From the NCBI GenBank assembly GCA_012184525.1, contig WOFQ01000022.1, positions 124,001 through 188,000 on the forward strand: a stretch of 64,000 bases of DNA. Direction: 5' to 3'. Origin of the DNA: Xenoacremonium recifei (taxonomy: Eukaryota; Ascomycota; Sordariomycetes; Hypocreales; Nectriaceae). Positions 35,765 to 46,659 of the stretch are shown piece by piece. A program made the position numbers and the translations under genes. The notes below the pieces were generated by a model. It made no database searches. It was not told the DNA's origin and was given only the letters and a program-made list of their open reading frames with translations. Numbering within the stretch: the first letter of the stretch is position 1; each line of letters opens with the position of its first letter.

Positions 35765-37431
35765 AGTTACGGATAATTGAACTTGGCTGGATCCAGGAGA
35801 CGGCACGTTATATGAGACATCTTATTAGTTGTTAGGTGCAAATTAATTGATATCAATATTCTTTCTTCCCCCCAATCTCTCTTTGTGAAAGATAAGGCTA
35901 AGGCTTGCGACAACGACAGCGTTAACAATGGGCCGTTTTCGAATCTGGAAACGTTACTCGCCACCAGACCCTCCGACGTGTTGACGGCTTAATGGTGCTC
36001 TAATATACTTCTGAAAAGACTCAGCCAAAGTTTTCATTAAGCTTACACCGATAAAGGCCTTATCTGGCTCAGTGGGTGGTTAGTCCCCTGACCTCGTTAA
36101 CATGCAACAGGGCGAATCGATAGTCTAGATGAAGACAGCGCAGCAATCGCCTCAGGTGCCAGCACATGTCCACGTCGGAACAATCTGAACGTGGCTCGCT
36201 CCAAACTCACAAATTGCCTAAAGTAAGCGAAGCAAAACAGGTTCTCTTCAGAAATAATATACCGCGTATATTAGAGAGCCCGTCAAAGTCGGTCCCGATA
36301 TGAGCGAGCCGTTTCACGCGTTTTAAGAGGCGCCGACGGATTGCCCGCGACAAAGGCGACAAACATATTAAACGCCCAGCCGGCAATATATACGTCGAGC
36401 CACACCACCGGCAGCACTATCACTGCCTGCTCATGGTTGGCTGAAGGCTGCCACGTGAGAAGACCCCAGACGGCCTTGCGCTCGAGGAGGGAAGGTCGCC
36501 AGCTGGCCTCAAACCGAACTAAGCTCTCGACGGGCGACAATTAATATGGCTGTCTCTGGGCACCGAGGGCCTTTATATTGGAGTGGGGAGTCTGCTGCTA
36601 CGTTCCAGCCAGTCACTCCGAGAGGTGCTCGCTGGCCGGTCCTTATCCGCGACAGACCCCTGGCGCTTAGTTGAATGAGGTAACTAACTACTCCTGTGCC
36701 CCTGGATATAGGGCTGGTGCCGCTGTTGGCAGCAAAAGCCGGACGAGCCGCATGGACTCGCAGATTGGGGGCTTCGGTCTCGTCCCGTTTCAACCACCTC
36801 TGCACCTTGCGCTTCATTAACTTCATTAATGACCAGCAGGGTCTCGATACCGATTCTGCCTCATCCGCGCTGTCCCGTTGCAACCATAGGCCTGGCCACG
36901 CCACCTCATCACCAAAGCCCGGTACGCACTTTGCCCAAGTCTGGCAGCGCGCCGGTCCTGGCATCCCATTGGAGCCCCCCGAGGTCATCTAATATCGGGC
37001 CGTTGGTTGGCGACATTCGGAAACGTAGAGTGCGCCCCCCGTGCAAGTGCACTCTCCCCCCAAACGCGTTTATTGCCCGTCCCAAACAATAATGCGAATC
37101 ATGGTGTTTCCCCTGGAATGGTCCCATCCCTCAGTCTAGACCCTGCGAGGAGGCTCCCATCTAGACTCTCGGCAGCGGTATCCCGGCTCTAGCACTCGTG
37201 GCGCGTCCGATTTGGGATGGCAGGATGCTTGGTATCCCGGTGGTAGGAGCTGAGGAGGCCATATTGAAGCTTGTATATAAGTCCCCGGTTCGTCCCATCT
37301 TGTGTCCAAAGAGAGAGAGAGACTCCAAGGGAATCAGGGCCAGTCTCTATCTTCTTGTATATACTTCACGGTTTGTTTGTCGCTCCTTTCGTATCTGTTA
37401 AGCCTTTACTGCTTCGTCCCCTCCTTGCAAT
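35765..37431. other. Intergenic stretch; likely GH16 promoter in its right half
   Basis: About 1.7 kb without a supported gene. A tRNA-like A-box sequence lies at 36066-36090 (see findings) and a TATA element at 37273-37280. Open frames at 36283-37127 on both strands are short and lack domains. Confidence 0.45.
37273..37280 (+). promoter_or_regulatory. TATA-like box of the GH16 gene
   Basis: The sequence GTATATAA lies about 155 bp upstream of the GH16 start codon and is followed by a pyrimidine-rich leader and a short AG repeat. Position and match fit a fungal core promoter. Confidence 0.5.
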
Positions 37432-38341
37432 ATGTTCTCGAAGAACTCCATTCTTTCCCTGCTCGGCTTTGCCAGCACTGCGCTCGCTACCGCCGCGCCC
37501 TCATACAGCGGCTTCACCACAGTCTGGCAGGATAGCTTCGAAGGATCAGCTGGCGCTTCTCCTAACACCGGTAACTGGAACATCATTACAGGTTACCTGA
37601 ACGTCAACGCCGAGCTCGAGGTCTACTCTTCGTCGAATTTGAACCTCCAGCTCAGCGGCGGCGAAACCCTACAAATCGTCCCTTGGAAGGACTCCTCGGC
37701 CCAGAACGGATGGACATCGGGCCGGGTCGAGAGTGTGTATACCTTCACGCCCCAAGCAGGCAAGAAGACACGAGCCGAGGCGTATATCCGCTTCGGTACC
37801 AATGACATCTCGACCAAGCAGGGCATCTGGCCCGCGTTTTGGATGCTGGGAGAAGTACTTCGTCAGGGTGGCTCGTGGCCAGAATGCGGAGAACTTGACG
37901 TCCTTGAGACTGTCGATGGCATCCTAACGGGCTATGGAACTGCCCACTGCGATGTCTACCCCGGCGGTATCTGCAACGAGGGCACTGGCATCGGTAGCAG
38001 CATTGCCATCCCCGACCAGAGCTGGCACACCTGGAGAATCGACTGGGACAACACGGCCTCGTCTTGGGAGTCAGAGACTATCACCTGGTACATGGATGGC
38101 ACCCAGTTCCAGCAGATCACTGGTTCCCGGATCGGTGATGAGTCCGTCTGGAATACCCTTGCCCACAGCGCCATGTACTTTATCCTCAACGTTGCCGTTG
38201 GCGGTGCCTGGGTAAGTTATTGCATTCCATTTTATTCACAAACTTACTGACTTTTTGTAGCCTGGATACCCTAACAGCGCTACCCTTGACGGATATGGTG
38301 CCATGATGGAGGTCGCGTATGTTGCCCAGTACTCGACCTAG
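37432..38341 (+). CDS. Secreted GH16 family glucanase
   Basis: Exon 1 is 37432-38211 and exon 2 is 38261-38341, joined across a 49-bp intron (GTAAGT to TGTAG); 286 aa. A signal peptide (MFSKNSILSLLGFASTALA) is followed by the beta-jelly-roll of glycoside hydrolase family 16. The catalytic stretch is at residues 154-159 (E-L-D-V-L-E), where Glu154 is the expected nucleophile, Asp156 the assistant and Glu159 the acid/base. WPAFWMLG before it and AMYFILNVAVGGAWPGYP after it are family marks. GH16 enzymes in fungi cut beta-1,3 or mixed beta-1,3/1,4 glucans or remodel the wall; this one has no GPI signal and so is probably released. Which glucan is used is not decidable here. Confidence 0.92.
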
Positions 38342-38823
38342 ACTATAGTGGGCGTTGATCGTCTACGAAACCTTTTGGCTTCTTTACCTGTCCGCACCTG
38401 TATATATATGGACCGCGTCTGCGTGGATAGGCCCCATTTTGAAACTTCTTGATTAGAAATGAATTCATGTGTTCTCTTTTTACCCGAACCTAGAGCTTTT
38501 GGGTCAGTGTGTGATCACCGCATTAGAAGTTGAATAAGACTCCTCTCCTCCATAGGGATGCATAAAACAAGGACGGTGATCCATTAAGGAAGTATTACCA
38601 CAATTATTGAAATACACACTCGTCTTCAGGAAGTCTCAAGCATGATACTATTGGCACCCTACGCTTTTATTCGTGCGAGATAAGCATAAGCGAAGCCCGT
38701 TTGTAACCATTGCTCGTTCTAATAAAACCGAGAACACAAGAGCATAGGGCCTGATGAGTATACCGAAGTAGGAAAAAAAAACCAGTAGTCATAAAACCAC
38801 AAGGGCTGAAGTATATGTCCATG
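38342..38823. other. Convergent intergenic region, no gene seen
   Basis: This 482-bp AT-rich gap lies between the stops of the GH16 gene and the membrane-protein gene. Confidence 0.5.
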
Positions 38824-40635
38824 CTATCCACTCGAACCCAATGTCGGGATATACTTAGTCCAAGGCGTGTTCACATATACAGACTCTGGCATCTGGCGAA
38901 GACTCGAGAATGCAACAGCCAATAACGAGAGCCGGGAGACGCAGTATAGAATGCTTGTCAAATACACAATTCCCCGGTTGAAAGCCTTGGGAAGCAAGTT
39001 CTTCTGGGGAAAGACATTGGTCTTGGCTGTATCGTTGAGCTTCTTTGACTCCTTTCCCCCCATTAAGTCAATCAGTATTTGGAACTGCTGAATGAATATT
39101 TTATCTTTATGCAGATCCTCTGGTGGCTTCCCTCGATAGATAGAAGGGTCTGTGATCTTCAAGAAGTTGAGCAGCTTTTGTGCAAGATCCACTGCCTGCG
39201 GAGGATTCTGTTCCGGGGAAAAGACACTGATATATGGCCGGCGTTCCCGCGGCTCGGTATTGAGAAGGTGCTTCTCGAGCTGTCGGTATGCTTTGTCAAC
39301 TGCGTCTTTTTCAGACACGTTCCAGGAGGACTCTCTCATCAAGCGAAGACATTTCTGCATGAAAGGCTGAGGATCACCGGCAGGGATGGTCAACTGTGCT
39401 AAGGGTATCGTGACCAGGCCGACAACCGGACTTCCAGCCGCGATGACAGTAGCCGCCTGCCAGAGGATCTTCTCCACGATCGAAGGAAACTCAAAGTTCC
39501 AGGCTATCGCGTGCATTGCACCAAAGAGGCCTGATGCCAAAGCTAAGAGCAATACGCCCGGATGAGCGACGCTGCTCTCGGAAATCGGAATGTTATCATT
39601 CGGAATCCTTGGTATTTGTTCTAGGCTCTGCTCGCCTGATTTCGCATCTGCCGTGCCGCGGTGACTCCCCTCGTTTATCAAGATGTCCCAGAGGCTGTCG
39701 TAGGTTTTCTTGAAAAGCAGAGGGCGTGGAGATGCTCTCTCTCCCGAGTCGCTCTGTGAAGATCTTTTCTGTGGGCTTTCGCTTCGTGGCTTCAGGGAGA
39801 TTGCAGTGTCCACCTTTTGCGGCTTGTAGAGATAGACAAGGTAAATCACTGCACCGCAGACTGCGAAGCCCAACGTCACCGTTTCAAGTTGTGAGAATGC
39901 AAGCCCCTGGTTCGTTCGCACGATGAGGGAGAGTGCGAGTTGAAGGAACTGTAAGGTAGCGACGCCTTTTGCGAACCAGTCTCGCTTGCTCTTGTCTTGG
40001 ATATCTTCCTTCGTGATCGTTTGCCACTCAAGTCGGTCTGGGTTTTCTGCTAGTTGAAGGCCCGTTATAGGAAATTGAGACCCCCCTTCGTCATAACGGA
40101 AACCACCCATGTTCGCGAAGAAGCAATGGGTAAGTGTCCAGTTTGAATGATCTTTGACTGGTTGGTTCTCGGCGTCTGCGGGTTCCCGCTCTTTGGACGA
40201 ACATAACAAGCATGAAAAGCGGTTCAGCAGAGATCGTCGCAACGGTGACGATGTGGAGTTTGGGAGCCACCAGGGCAGCTCAACACATTTCCCTTTCTCC
40301 ATTTTTCGAAGAGCCTGAAAGGCCATGATGAATTCAAAGATGGCGTGGATGACGATCAACTCGGGAAACAGTATTGTTATGATCATCCATTTGAAGCTCC
40401 GCAACCACCGACTAAATTGGCCGTCTTCTCGACCTGGGACATTGGGATGTTGAATGCTCCATGTGCAGGCAATGATAGTTGATAGGCAGCTGCTAACAAT
40501 GTCCCAAGTGCCGCGGTGGTGATTTCCTGCTTGCCAGCCGACAACTTGGTCGTCGGGCAGGGGATCGCCGCTACTGTCCCCAGCAGCAGCTAGCGCCGAA
40601 AGGTAGAACGTCAAGTAAAGGCAAGCCGCAAACAT
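38824..40635 (-). CDS. Multipass membrane protein of an uncharacterised fungal family
   Basis: A single exon encodes 603 aa starting MFAACLYLTFYLSALAAAGD, a signal-anchor or signal peptide. The family core is visible: DIVSSCLSTIIACTWSIQHP, NVPG and a helix FKWMIITILFPELIVIHAIFEF. Later helices occur around ATLQFLQLALSLIV, TVTLGFAVCGAVIYLVYLY, GVLLLALASGLFGAMHAIAWNF, TVIAAGSPVVGLVTIPLA and, at the end, GIVYLTSILYCVSRLSLLAVAF. About six membrane segments are expected with a long Ser/Lys-rich cytosolic loop between. This family is widespread in filamentous fungi and, as far as I know, has no assigned function. Its start is divergent from the ankyrin gene with 442 bp between. Confidence 0.75.
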   Translation of the reverse strand: MFAACLYLTFYLSALAAAGDSSGDPLPDDQVVGWQAGNHHRGTWDIVSSCLSTIIACTWSIQHPNVPGREDGQFSRWLRSFKWMIITILFPELIVIHAIFEFIMAFQALRKMEKGKCVELPWWLPNSTSSPLRRSLLNRFSCLLCSSKEREPADAENQPVKDHSNWTLTHCFFANMGGFRYDEGGSQFPITGLQLAENPDRLEWQTITKEDIQDKSKRDWFAKGVATLQFLQLALSLIVRTNQGLAFSQLETVTLGFAVCGAVIYLVYLYKPQKVDTAISLKPRSESPQKRSSQSDSGERASPRPLLFKKTYDSLWDILINEGSHRGTADAKSGEQSLEQIPRIPNDNIPISESSVAHPGVLLLALASGLFGAMHAIAWNFEFPSIVEKILWQAATVIAAGSPVVGLVTIPLAQLTIPAGDPQPFMQKCLRLMRESSWNVSEKDAVDKAYRQLEKHLLNTEPRERRPYISVFSPEQNPPQAVDLAQKLLNFLKITDPSIYRGKPPEDLHKDKIFIQQFQILIDLMGGKESKKLNDTAKTNVFPQKNLLPKAFNRGIVYLTSILYCVSRLSLLAVAFSSLRQMPESVYVNTPWTKYIPTLGSSG

Positions 40636-41077
40636 TGGACCTTTTCCCTGACAATGGATGTGTTGGTTACATCCGAAGTGCTCAACCCACGTTGGACTGG
40701 AGGATTAATATTTGTTGCGTTGATTGAAATGAACCGTAGGGCTCCCATATTGGGCTCTGAAGTTAGGCTCCGAAGTTGGGCACCGAGAGATGTTTCATCT
40801 GATTCGACAAGTATGAAGACGACCAACGGGAAGTGCTGACCCCCTCCGTATACATGGGTTTGATTGGCTTTTTGTGCATGCGAAGCCAGCCACAGCGCGT
40901 GATTTTTGTAACATTCGCAGGAGTATGAAGCACTCACAAGGGCGTCCCTCCGGTAGTTCTCCCTTCCAGAAATCTCACCTTCTTCGCATTGTGTTGTCGT
41001 TCATGCCATTCACAGTGCAAACGTAAACCAAACCAACAAGGGAGAGACATCTCATCTCATCAACGAACACTATCAGG
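40636..41077. promoter_or_regulatory. Divergent promoter between membrane-protein and ankyrin genes
   Basis: This 442-bp region between two outward-facing start codons has no supported coding sequence; the layout suggests shared control. Confidence 0.35.
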
Positions 41078-42603
41078 ATGCCGAAGCTGCCATGGACGAG
41101 TGCCGCTGACGGACAGCAAGATAGGAAAACCATGCTGCATTTCGCCGCATTTACCGGAGACGCCGAGAAAATGTCCAATCTCCTGCTCAAAAGGCGCACA
41201 TCCCTTCTCATAAAATCCGAAGAGACCGCCCTTGTCAATGCCCAGGACGGACTCGGGAGATCTGCGCTGCATTGGGCGGCAGCCGGAGGATACGTCGAGT
41301 GTGCAGAACGGCTCATGCGGCACCAAAAAATGAATCGTGTTCTCAGAGACAAAGACGGGAGGACTCCGCTTCACGAGGCTGCAACCAGAGGCTACACGGC
41401 CATTGTCAAGGAGTTCCTGAAAAGCGAAAAGATCCAAGACGAGATCGACAGCGTAGACAATCGGGGACGGACGGCACTTCACTGGGCAGTTGAGAATAGG
41501 AACGAAGAGGTTGTGCGGCTGCTCGTGGAGAAGGGTGCCGATGCGTCCAAGGAAGATGAGTGCAAAGATACAGCACTGCAAAACGCAGCTCGAAGCGGGT
41601 ATGAGAGCATAATAATGACGCTTGCTAGGACAGTACGAATCTTAACGCGGCGCACAAGGCTGCCGCATCGCACTTGGCGGCTAAGGAAGGTCACCAAAAT
41701 GCAGCAATGTTTCTGCTCCAGTGTAAAGACAAGAAAGAGTTCAATGATGAGGACGGGGCAGTGGCAGAGCTATTGGTACAGAAATGGCCTGACCTTCTGA
41801 AGAAACTACTCCCCTGGGCCGCTATTGAAGGGCACGAGGCTGTCATGCGGGCACTGCTCAAGACCTCCGACATCGACATCGATGCAAGGTGGGACGATCG
41901 GACGCTGCTATCGCATGCCGCTATAAAGGGGCATGAGGCCGTTGTGCTGATGCTGCTAGATCGCAAGGCTAACTTTGAAAGCAAGGATGCAAAAGGCCAA
42001 ACCCCGCTATCGAATGCCGCCAAATATGGGAATGAGGCTGTTGTACGGCTGCTGCTTGAGCGCAAGGCTGATGTTAATACGAAAGACGATTTCGGCAGGG
42101 CGCCGCTGTTTTTTGCCGCTATTAACGGGGACGAGGCTATTGCACGGCTCCTGCTTGAGCACAAGGCTGATATTGATGTGAAAGACAAGAGCAACCAGAC
42201 GCCACTGTTGGCTGCCCTTGAATATGGGGTTGAGGATATTGTGCCGCTGCTTGTTGAACACAACGCCGATATTCATATGAAAGACTGCTACGGCAGGGCG
42301 CCGCTGTCACATGCCGCCGAGAGGGGGAGCCAAGCCATCGTTCAACAGCTGCTTGAGGCTGGTGCTGACGTTAATTTTAAAGATTATGAGGGCTGGACGC
42401 CGCTGTCACTGGCCGCCGAGAGGGGGAGCCAAGCCATCGTTCAACAGCTGCTTGAGGCTGGTGCTGACGCTAATTTTAACTATTATAGGGGCCGGACGCC
42501 GTTATCGTGTGCCGAGCGAGGTGGACACGATGCCGTTGCGCGGCTACTACAAAAGTATGCCGGCGATAATATTCCTACTGTACCTAAAGCGGCTTCCCGC
42601 TAG
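41078..42603 (+). pseudogene. Ankyrin-repeat protein gene with an apparent single-base frameshift
   Basis: Frame 1 runs from the ATG at 41078 (MPKLPWTSAADGQQD) through about five ankyrin repeats to IIMTLAR near 41628. The repeat series then continues in another frame from 41629 (DSTNLNAAHKAAASHLAAK, then EGHQNAAMFLL) to the stop at 42601-42603. The second part holds roughly eight more repeats with consensus TPL..AA..G.EAVVRLLLE..AD. Loss of one base around 41626-41629 would restore one protein of about 508 aa. An alternative is a 53-bp intron, 41633-41685 (GTACGA to AAG), which keeps frame but would remove the ankyrin core SHLAAK. No other domain is present. Ankyrin proteins of this kind bind partners; it shares a promoter region with a membrane protein. 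Whether it is dead or spliced cannot be told from DNA alone. Confidence 0.65.
42313..42511 (+). repeat. 99-bp tandem duplication inside the ankyrin gene
   Basis: Two consecutive 99-bp units (33 codons, one ankyrin repeat each) begin at 42313 and 42412. They are almost identical over the first about 65 bases, from GCCGCCGAGAGGGGGAGCC through CTGGTGCTGACG to TAATTTTAA, then diverge. The other ankyrin repeats differ much more at the DNA level, so this copy is recent. Confidence 0.8.
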
Positions 42604-44616
42604 ATGATTTCAAAAGATTGATACTGATTGACTCGGAAATTATCATTTCTTTTATTCCCCTTTTCTTCATAGGAAGAACCGATGAGACCGTCGAGGGGAG
42701 TTGAGAACAGGAACGTGACTCCATCAATAGCTGATACATACTAAGGTAGGAAGAGAGCTGGAACTTAGTGCGTATCGATACAGACCTAGTAAGATGAGGG
42801 TTTTGGTGATAGACATAGAAGGACAAAGGAACAGATGATGGAGATTTAATCTAATCATCAAGGGGGTGGCTATCAAGCACCCCCCGCTGACTGGCCAGCA
42901 CCCTCTTTGCACTCTCGGGCTAGTGTTAGGTAGGGCTCGTGAGGTTTATGTAGTATATAATTCAAGGAAAATATATAATTAAAGACAGAAGCTAATTAAT
43001 CAAGATACAGTATTTTTATATCTTATCTTAATACATATTATGGCTCGTTTTACTTAGGCTACTGGTTAGTCAGAAGGAGGTGCTTGTGAGTCGGGTCCAT
43101 CATCAATTAAACAAACAGAGAGACAATGCGATAGGAATCGACAGCATTATGCTATGCAATAGATCTGGCTTACGGTGGAAGGTTGAGGCATCGCTTCAGA
43201 TATTAAGATTGATAAGGAGCAGGGGAGACGTTTAGGTCAAGTGGAAGAGGTTGCCTTTACATGATTGTCAGGCTGATCAGTATTTGATAAACTGCAAATA
43301 TGCTCCGAAGCTACCCCATCGTTTGTTACCCAAGTTACAGTCTGAAATCATGAGTTAAATCCATAATGGGATTATCTGTTTGAACATTGAGGATTAACGT
43401 GCATTCTGACGAGAATGTTTCAGCATGTGGTCGTGCAATTCTAGGACATATGGCATTAAGGTAAAAATCGAAAGCAATTTTGGATTGGAGACAATAGATT
43501 TAGTTTCTTTATTACCTAGTGAGTTATATTGAGTACATGAAGAATCGAAGAGATAGCCTCTGGCAGCTCGCTAAGCTGAACAAAATCAAGAATATTCCTC
43601 GATACCGTAGTACTCGATGCCAATCTGTCAACGTTGGATTTAGAAATGAGAGTTTTCCTTTAACATCTGGAGCTCACTTCTGGTTCGACCTCGATTTTAG
43701 ACGTCATTAATAGAGAAAATATCGCTAAGGAGTCCGAGGCCCTTCCTCATCGCTTTGTTTGCGTCTTTGGCCCTGTGACTGAAGGTGTAGCAGAACGTAA
43801 GATCCGGCAGGCTGACGGGTTCATAAGCCAGACCACTTCCGAGGCATGCCTAAAAATGTTGCTAACAGATACTGAAGGACAATCATATGAGTTTACTCAA
43901 TGAGGAAGGCCATTCGTTACCTCCGCAATTCCACCTTCGTATTCCATGCAAGCCAGACGCCTTGAACTTTCCTCAGCCAGCCACTTCAGGGATAATCAGA
44001 CAACTGTCCCAATAAGGCATGTTTGAAGGACCTAGAATACGAGAAATGGGGGAAAAGCATCTTCTCAAATTGCTCGGTTCTCCTTTGGGCTCGTTCCCCC
44101 CGCATCTGGAAAAGCCACACCGTCCAATGGCCGTAATAGCTCTGGTCTAAACGCTATAATTGGCGGCCATTATTCGCACTCGGCAACCTTGCGTTCAGCC
44201 CGGTGAAGCCTAATTTCTTACTATGTAACGTGTCGGCCTTCACATGAACGCCACAGAGCCACTGAGGCTTCAATAGACCTGTCTCGGTCACACGCGGGGA
44301 GAGAGCTAGAGGGCTTCGTCCCTCGGCCCGTCAGTAAGCGGCGATTCCGGCGAGGGCCTCGACTGTAGCCACATGTCTTACAGGGCCAGAAGCGCCGGGA
44401 CAACCGTTCTGATTGAGCGCCATCATTCCCCGTATTCGAGATTAGGTATGCAGGCCTGGTTGCAAGCTGCGAATGGGGCCTCTGAAGGTTTGCTCGAATA
44501 ATTATAAGAAGGACCTGTTCTATCTCGTTTGCAGTCGTCAAGCACATCTTCTTCAGCACCAACATCCAAATACCTTCACAATACTCAATTGAACCGCCCC
44601 AACTTTCTCAATCAAT
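42604..44616. other. AT-rich intergenic stretch, no intact gene
   Basis: About 2.0 kb. The part near 42950-43050 is strongly AT-rich. Only short frames occur. A stretch at 43891-43980 could encode a decayed segment resembling one at 62939-63030 (see findings). A TATA-like ATTATAAG lies at 44501-44508 before the next gene. Confidence 0.45.
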
Positions 44617-45071
44617 ATGAAGTTCTCAATCCTCGCTATCGGCACTCTTCTTGCTGCCACCGGCCTTGCCGCGCCGGCACAGACAGAGGCCGCTGCGAAA
44701 ACCTTCAAGAAGGTCCCGCTCGCTGCGCCAAACAACTGGCAAGCCAACTCAAACTTGTTCCCCGGCGATGTGATCGAGGGATACAGCGCCGACCTTGACA
44801 AATACGACGCCGAATCTTGGGCCCAACACGTCTTAGCCAAGTGCAAGGGATTCGCTGCTTGTACCTCCAGCAACTCCTACTCTGGTATGCCTCTGCCACT
44901 AACATGAACCCAATTAAACACCAATTAACCTCACTAGCCATCAACTCCGGCACACCCAAGAAGCGCTACTGGTTCGGCTATGTCTATCGAGGCGGCCCAA
45001 CCACTCAAAAGGATTACACCAGAGAGAAGGGCGTCCAAGGTTCATACGCCTATACCATCGTCAAAAACTAG
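44617..45071 (+). CDS. Small secreted protein of unknown function
   Basis: Exon 1 is 44617-44884 and exon 2 is 44938-45071, across a 53-bp intron (GTATGC to CACTAG); 133 aa. A signal peptide (MKFSILAIGTLLAATGLAAP) is followed by a short Ala/Lys spacer. The compact domain has WAQHVLAKCKGFAAC, SYSAINSGTPKKRYWFGYVY and GVQGSYAYTIVKN. It contains only two cysteines, spaced C-x5-C, and is rich in Tyr and Gly. Similar small secreted proteins occur in Aspergillus and relatives, but I do not recall a known function. A TATA-like box lies about 110 bp upstream. Effector-like or antimicrobial roles are possible but not shown. Confidence 0.78.
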
Positions 45072-45563
45072 GGCTTGGGTTGATCTCACCTATTCCTTGG
45101 GAAATTATCAACTTCATTCGGCGTTATTTTCAGGATATCTATAGTCATTCATTCAATCAGTACAGGAGTTGAAAATCAAAAAACATGGAAGTCTTTGTAT
45201 TGGCTTGATCCCAATTGCTTATAAAGCTTGCCCGAGTCCATGTGATGTTTTATAACACGTTGCGGATGTATCCGGACATGTAGCTATTGAGCACGGCGAT
45301 AAACTTGTCACTATCTCCGCCGTCGCTCAACCCCTTTGCCTACTTACCTCGGGCGCGTCCAACCGGATGATTCGATTCAAGCCATTTTCGCCTCTAAGCC
45401 GATTCGAGCAACCAATCTCTGATTCGTCGAGGCGGCTTCGGAGTTCAAATGGATTTCACAATACGTATAAATGAGACCTCAAGGTCACTATCAATGTTGG
45501 AATCGATCGTTTACCAATCGAGATTGCCTGTTTTCTTAACTATTATTTACAAGCGAAAGAGCG
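45072..45563. other. Intergenic, no gene seen
   Basis: This 492-bp region separates two plus-strand genes and should contain the promoter of the alpha/beta hydrolase. Confidence 0.5.
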
Positions 45564-46538
45564 ATGTATTTTCCACACCACGCTTCGATTGGCCTGGCTG
45601 CCAAATTGCCAATCGTCTCTCCTACCGCTGTACTTTCCTTCAGTCCTGTGGTGATACCTCGTCTCAACAATAAGATCAACCTCCAGCTTCGAGTGTCGGC
45701 TCCTGCAGAGGGATCGTCTCTACCCATCATTTTACTCTCCCACGGCCATGGCCACAGCAACTCCCTCTCATCACTTGAGGGCTACACACCTTTGGCAGAC
45801 TTTTGGGCAGGCCATGGCTTTGCGGTCATCCAAACAACGCACTTGAGTTCAAAGTCTCTCGGTTTGGAGTTTAACGGCGACAACATTGTAGATTTGTTTC
45901 TCACTTCTCGTGCTCAAGATATGAGCCTCATTCTCGACAAGCTAGACGCTATTGAAGAAGCAGTACCTCTGCTAAAAGGGCGGCTGGACAAGTCCAAGGT
46001 CGCTGTTGCTGGTCATTCACTTGGTGGCTTCACAGCAAGCCTGCTTCTTGGCGCAACCAACACCGATCCCCGCGATGGGACCAAGTCGGTTCTCTTGGAT
46101 GAACGTATCAAGGCAGGCGTTGTAATTGGAGGTACGGGTGCCGGTGGCGCAGATATATCGGAGAGCGGGCGCACAATACTCCCGTTTTACAACACTGAGT
46201 TCAGCAACATGAAGACGCCCGCATTGGTGATTTGGGGAGACGAAGACGTCAGCCCACATCTCACCGTCCGTGGTGCAGACTGGCATCAAGATCCTTACAC
46301 TCTTGCACCTGCTCCGAAATCGTCTTTATGTGTCAAGGGCGGGAAGCATGGATTCGGAGGAGTCAGCGGTTGGGACGCCGGAGAGACTTTGGATGAAAGC
46401 CCTGAGAGACTGGCATTTGTGCAAAGAATGTCATGGGCGTATCTCAAAAGCCAACTATACCCAGGGGACAAGTCTTGGAACGAAGCCTGTCAAGCTCTGG
46501 AAACCCTCACTGACTTGGGATCAGTCGAGAACAAGTGA
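45564..46538 (+). CDS. Alpha/beta hydrolase (chlorophyllase/PAF-acetylhydrolase-like)
   Basis: A single exon encodes 324 aa. The strand after LPIILLSHGHGHSN provides the oxyanion region (H-G-H-G-H). The nucleophile elbow is G-H-S-L-G-G, in KVAVAGHSLGGFTASLLLG. The acid is likely in LVIWGDEDVSPHL and the His in GGKHGFGGVSG. The order and length fit the dienelactone hydrolase/chlorophyllase-like group of fungal hydrolases. No signal peptide is seen, so it is probably cytosolic. It is convergent with the LaeA-like methyltransferase gene, only 121 bp between stops. The substrate is unknown; ester hydrolysis is the safe statement. Confidence 0.85.
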   Translation: MYFPHHASIGLAAKLPIVSPTAVLSFSPVVIPRLNNKINLQLRVSAPAEGSSLPIILLSHGHGHSNSLSSLEGYTPLADFWAGHGFAVIQTTHLSSKSLGLEFNGDNIVDLFLTSRAQDMSLILDKLDAIEEAVPLLKGRLDKSKVAVAGHSLGGFTASLLLGATNTDPRDGTKSVLLDERIKAGVVIGGTGAGGADISESGRTILPFYNTEFSNMKTPALVIWGDEDVSPHLTVRGADWHQDPYTLAPAPKSSLCVKGGKHGFGGVSGWDAGETLDESPERLAFVQRMSWAYLKSQLYPGDKSWNEACQALETLTDLGSVENK

Positions 46539-46659
46539 ATTTCATGGCTTCTTTGGATATATCATATGAAGCACGGTTGGTATAGGACATCAAGAGGTGC
46601 ATACGAAAAGGGAAAACATCAAAACTAGGTATAAGAGACTGCTTGGATAATGAACTTGC

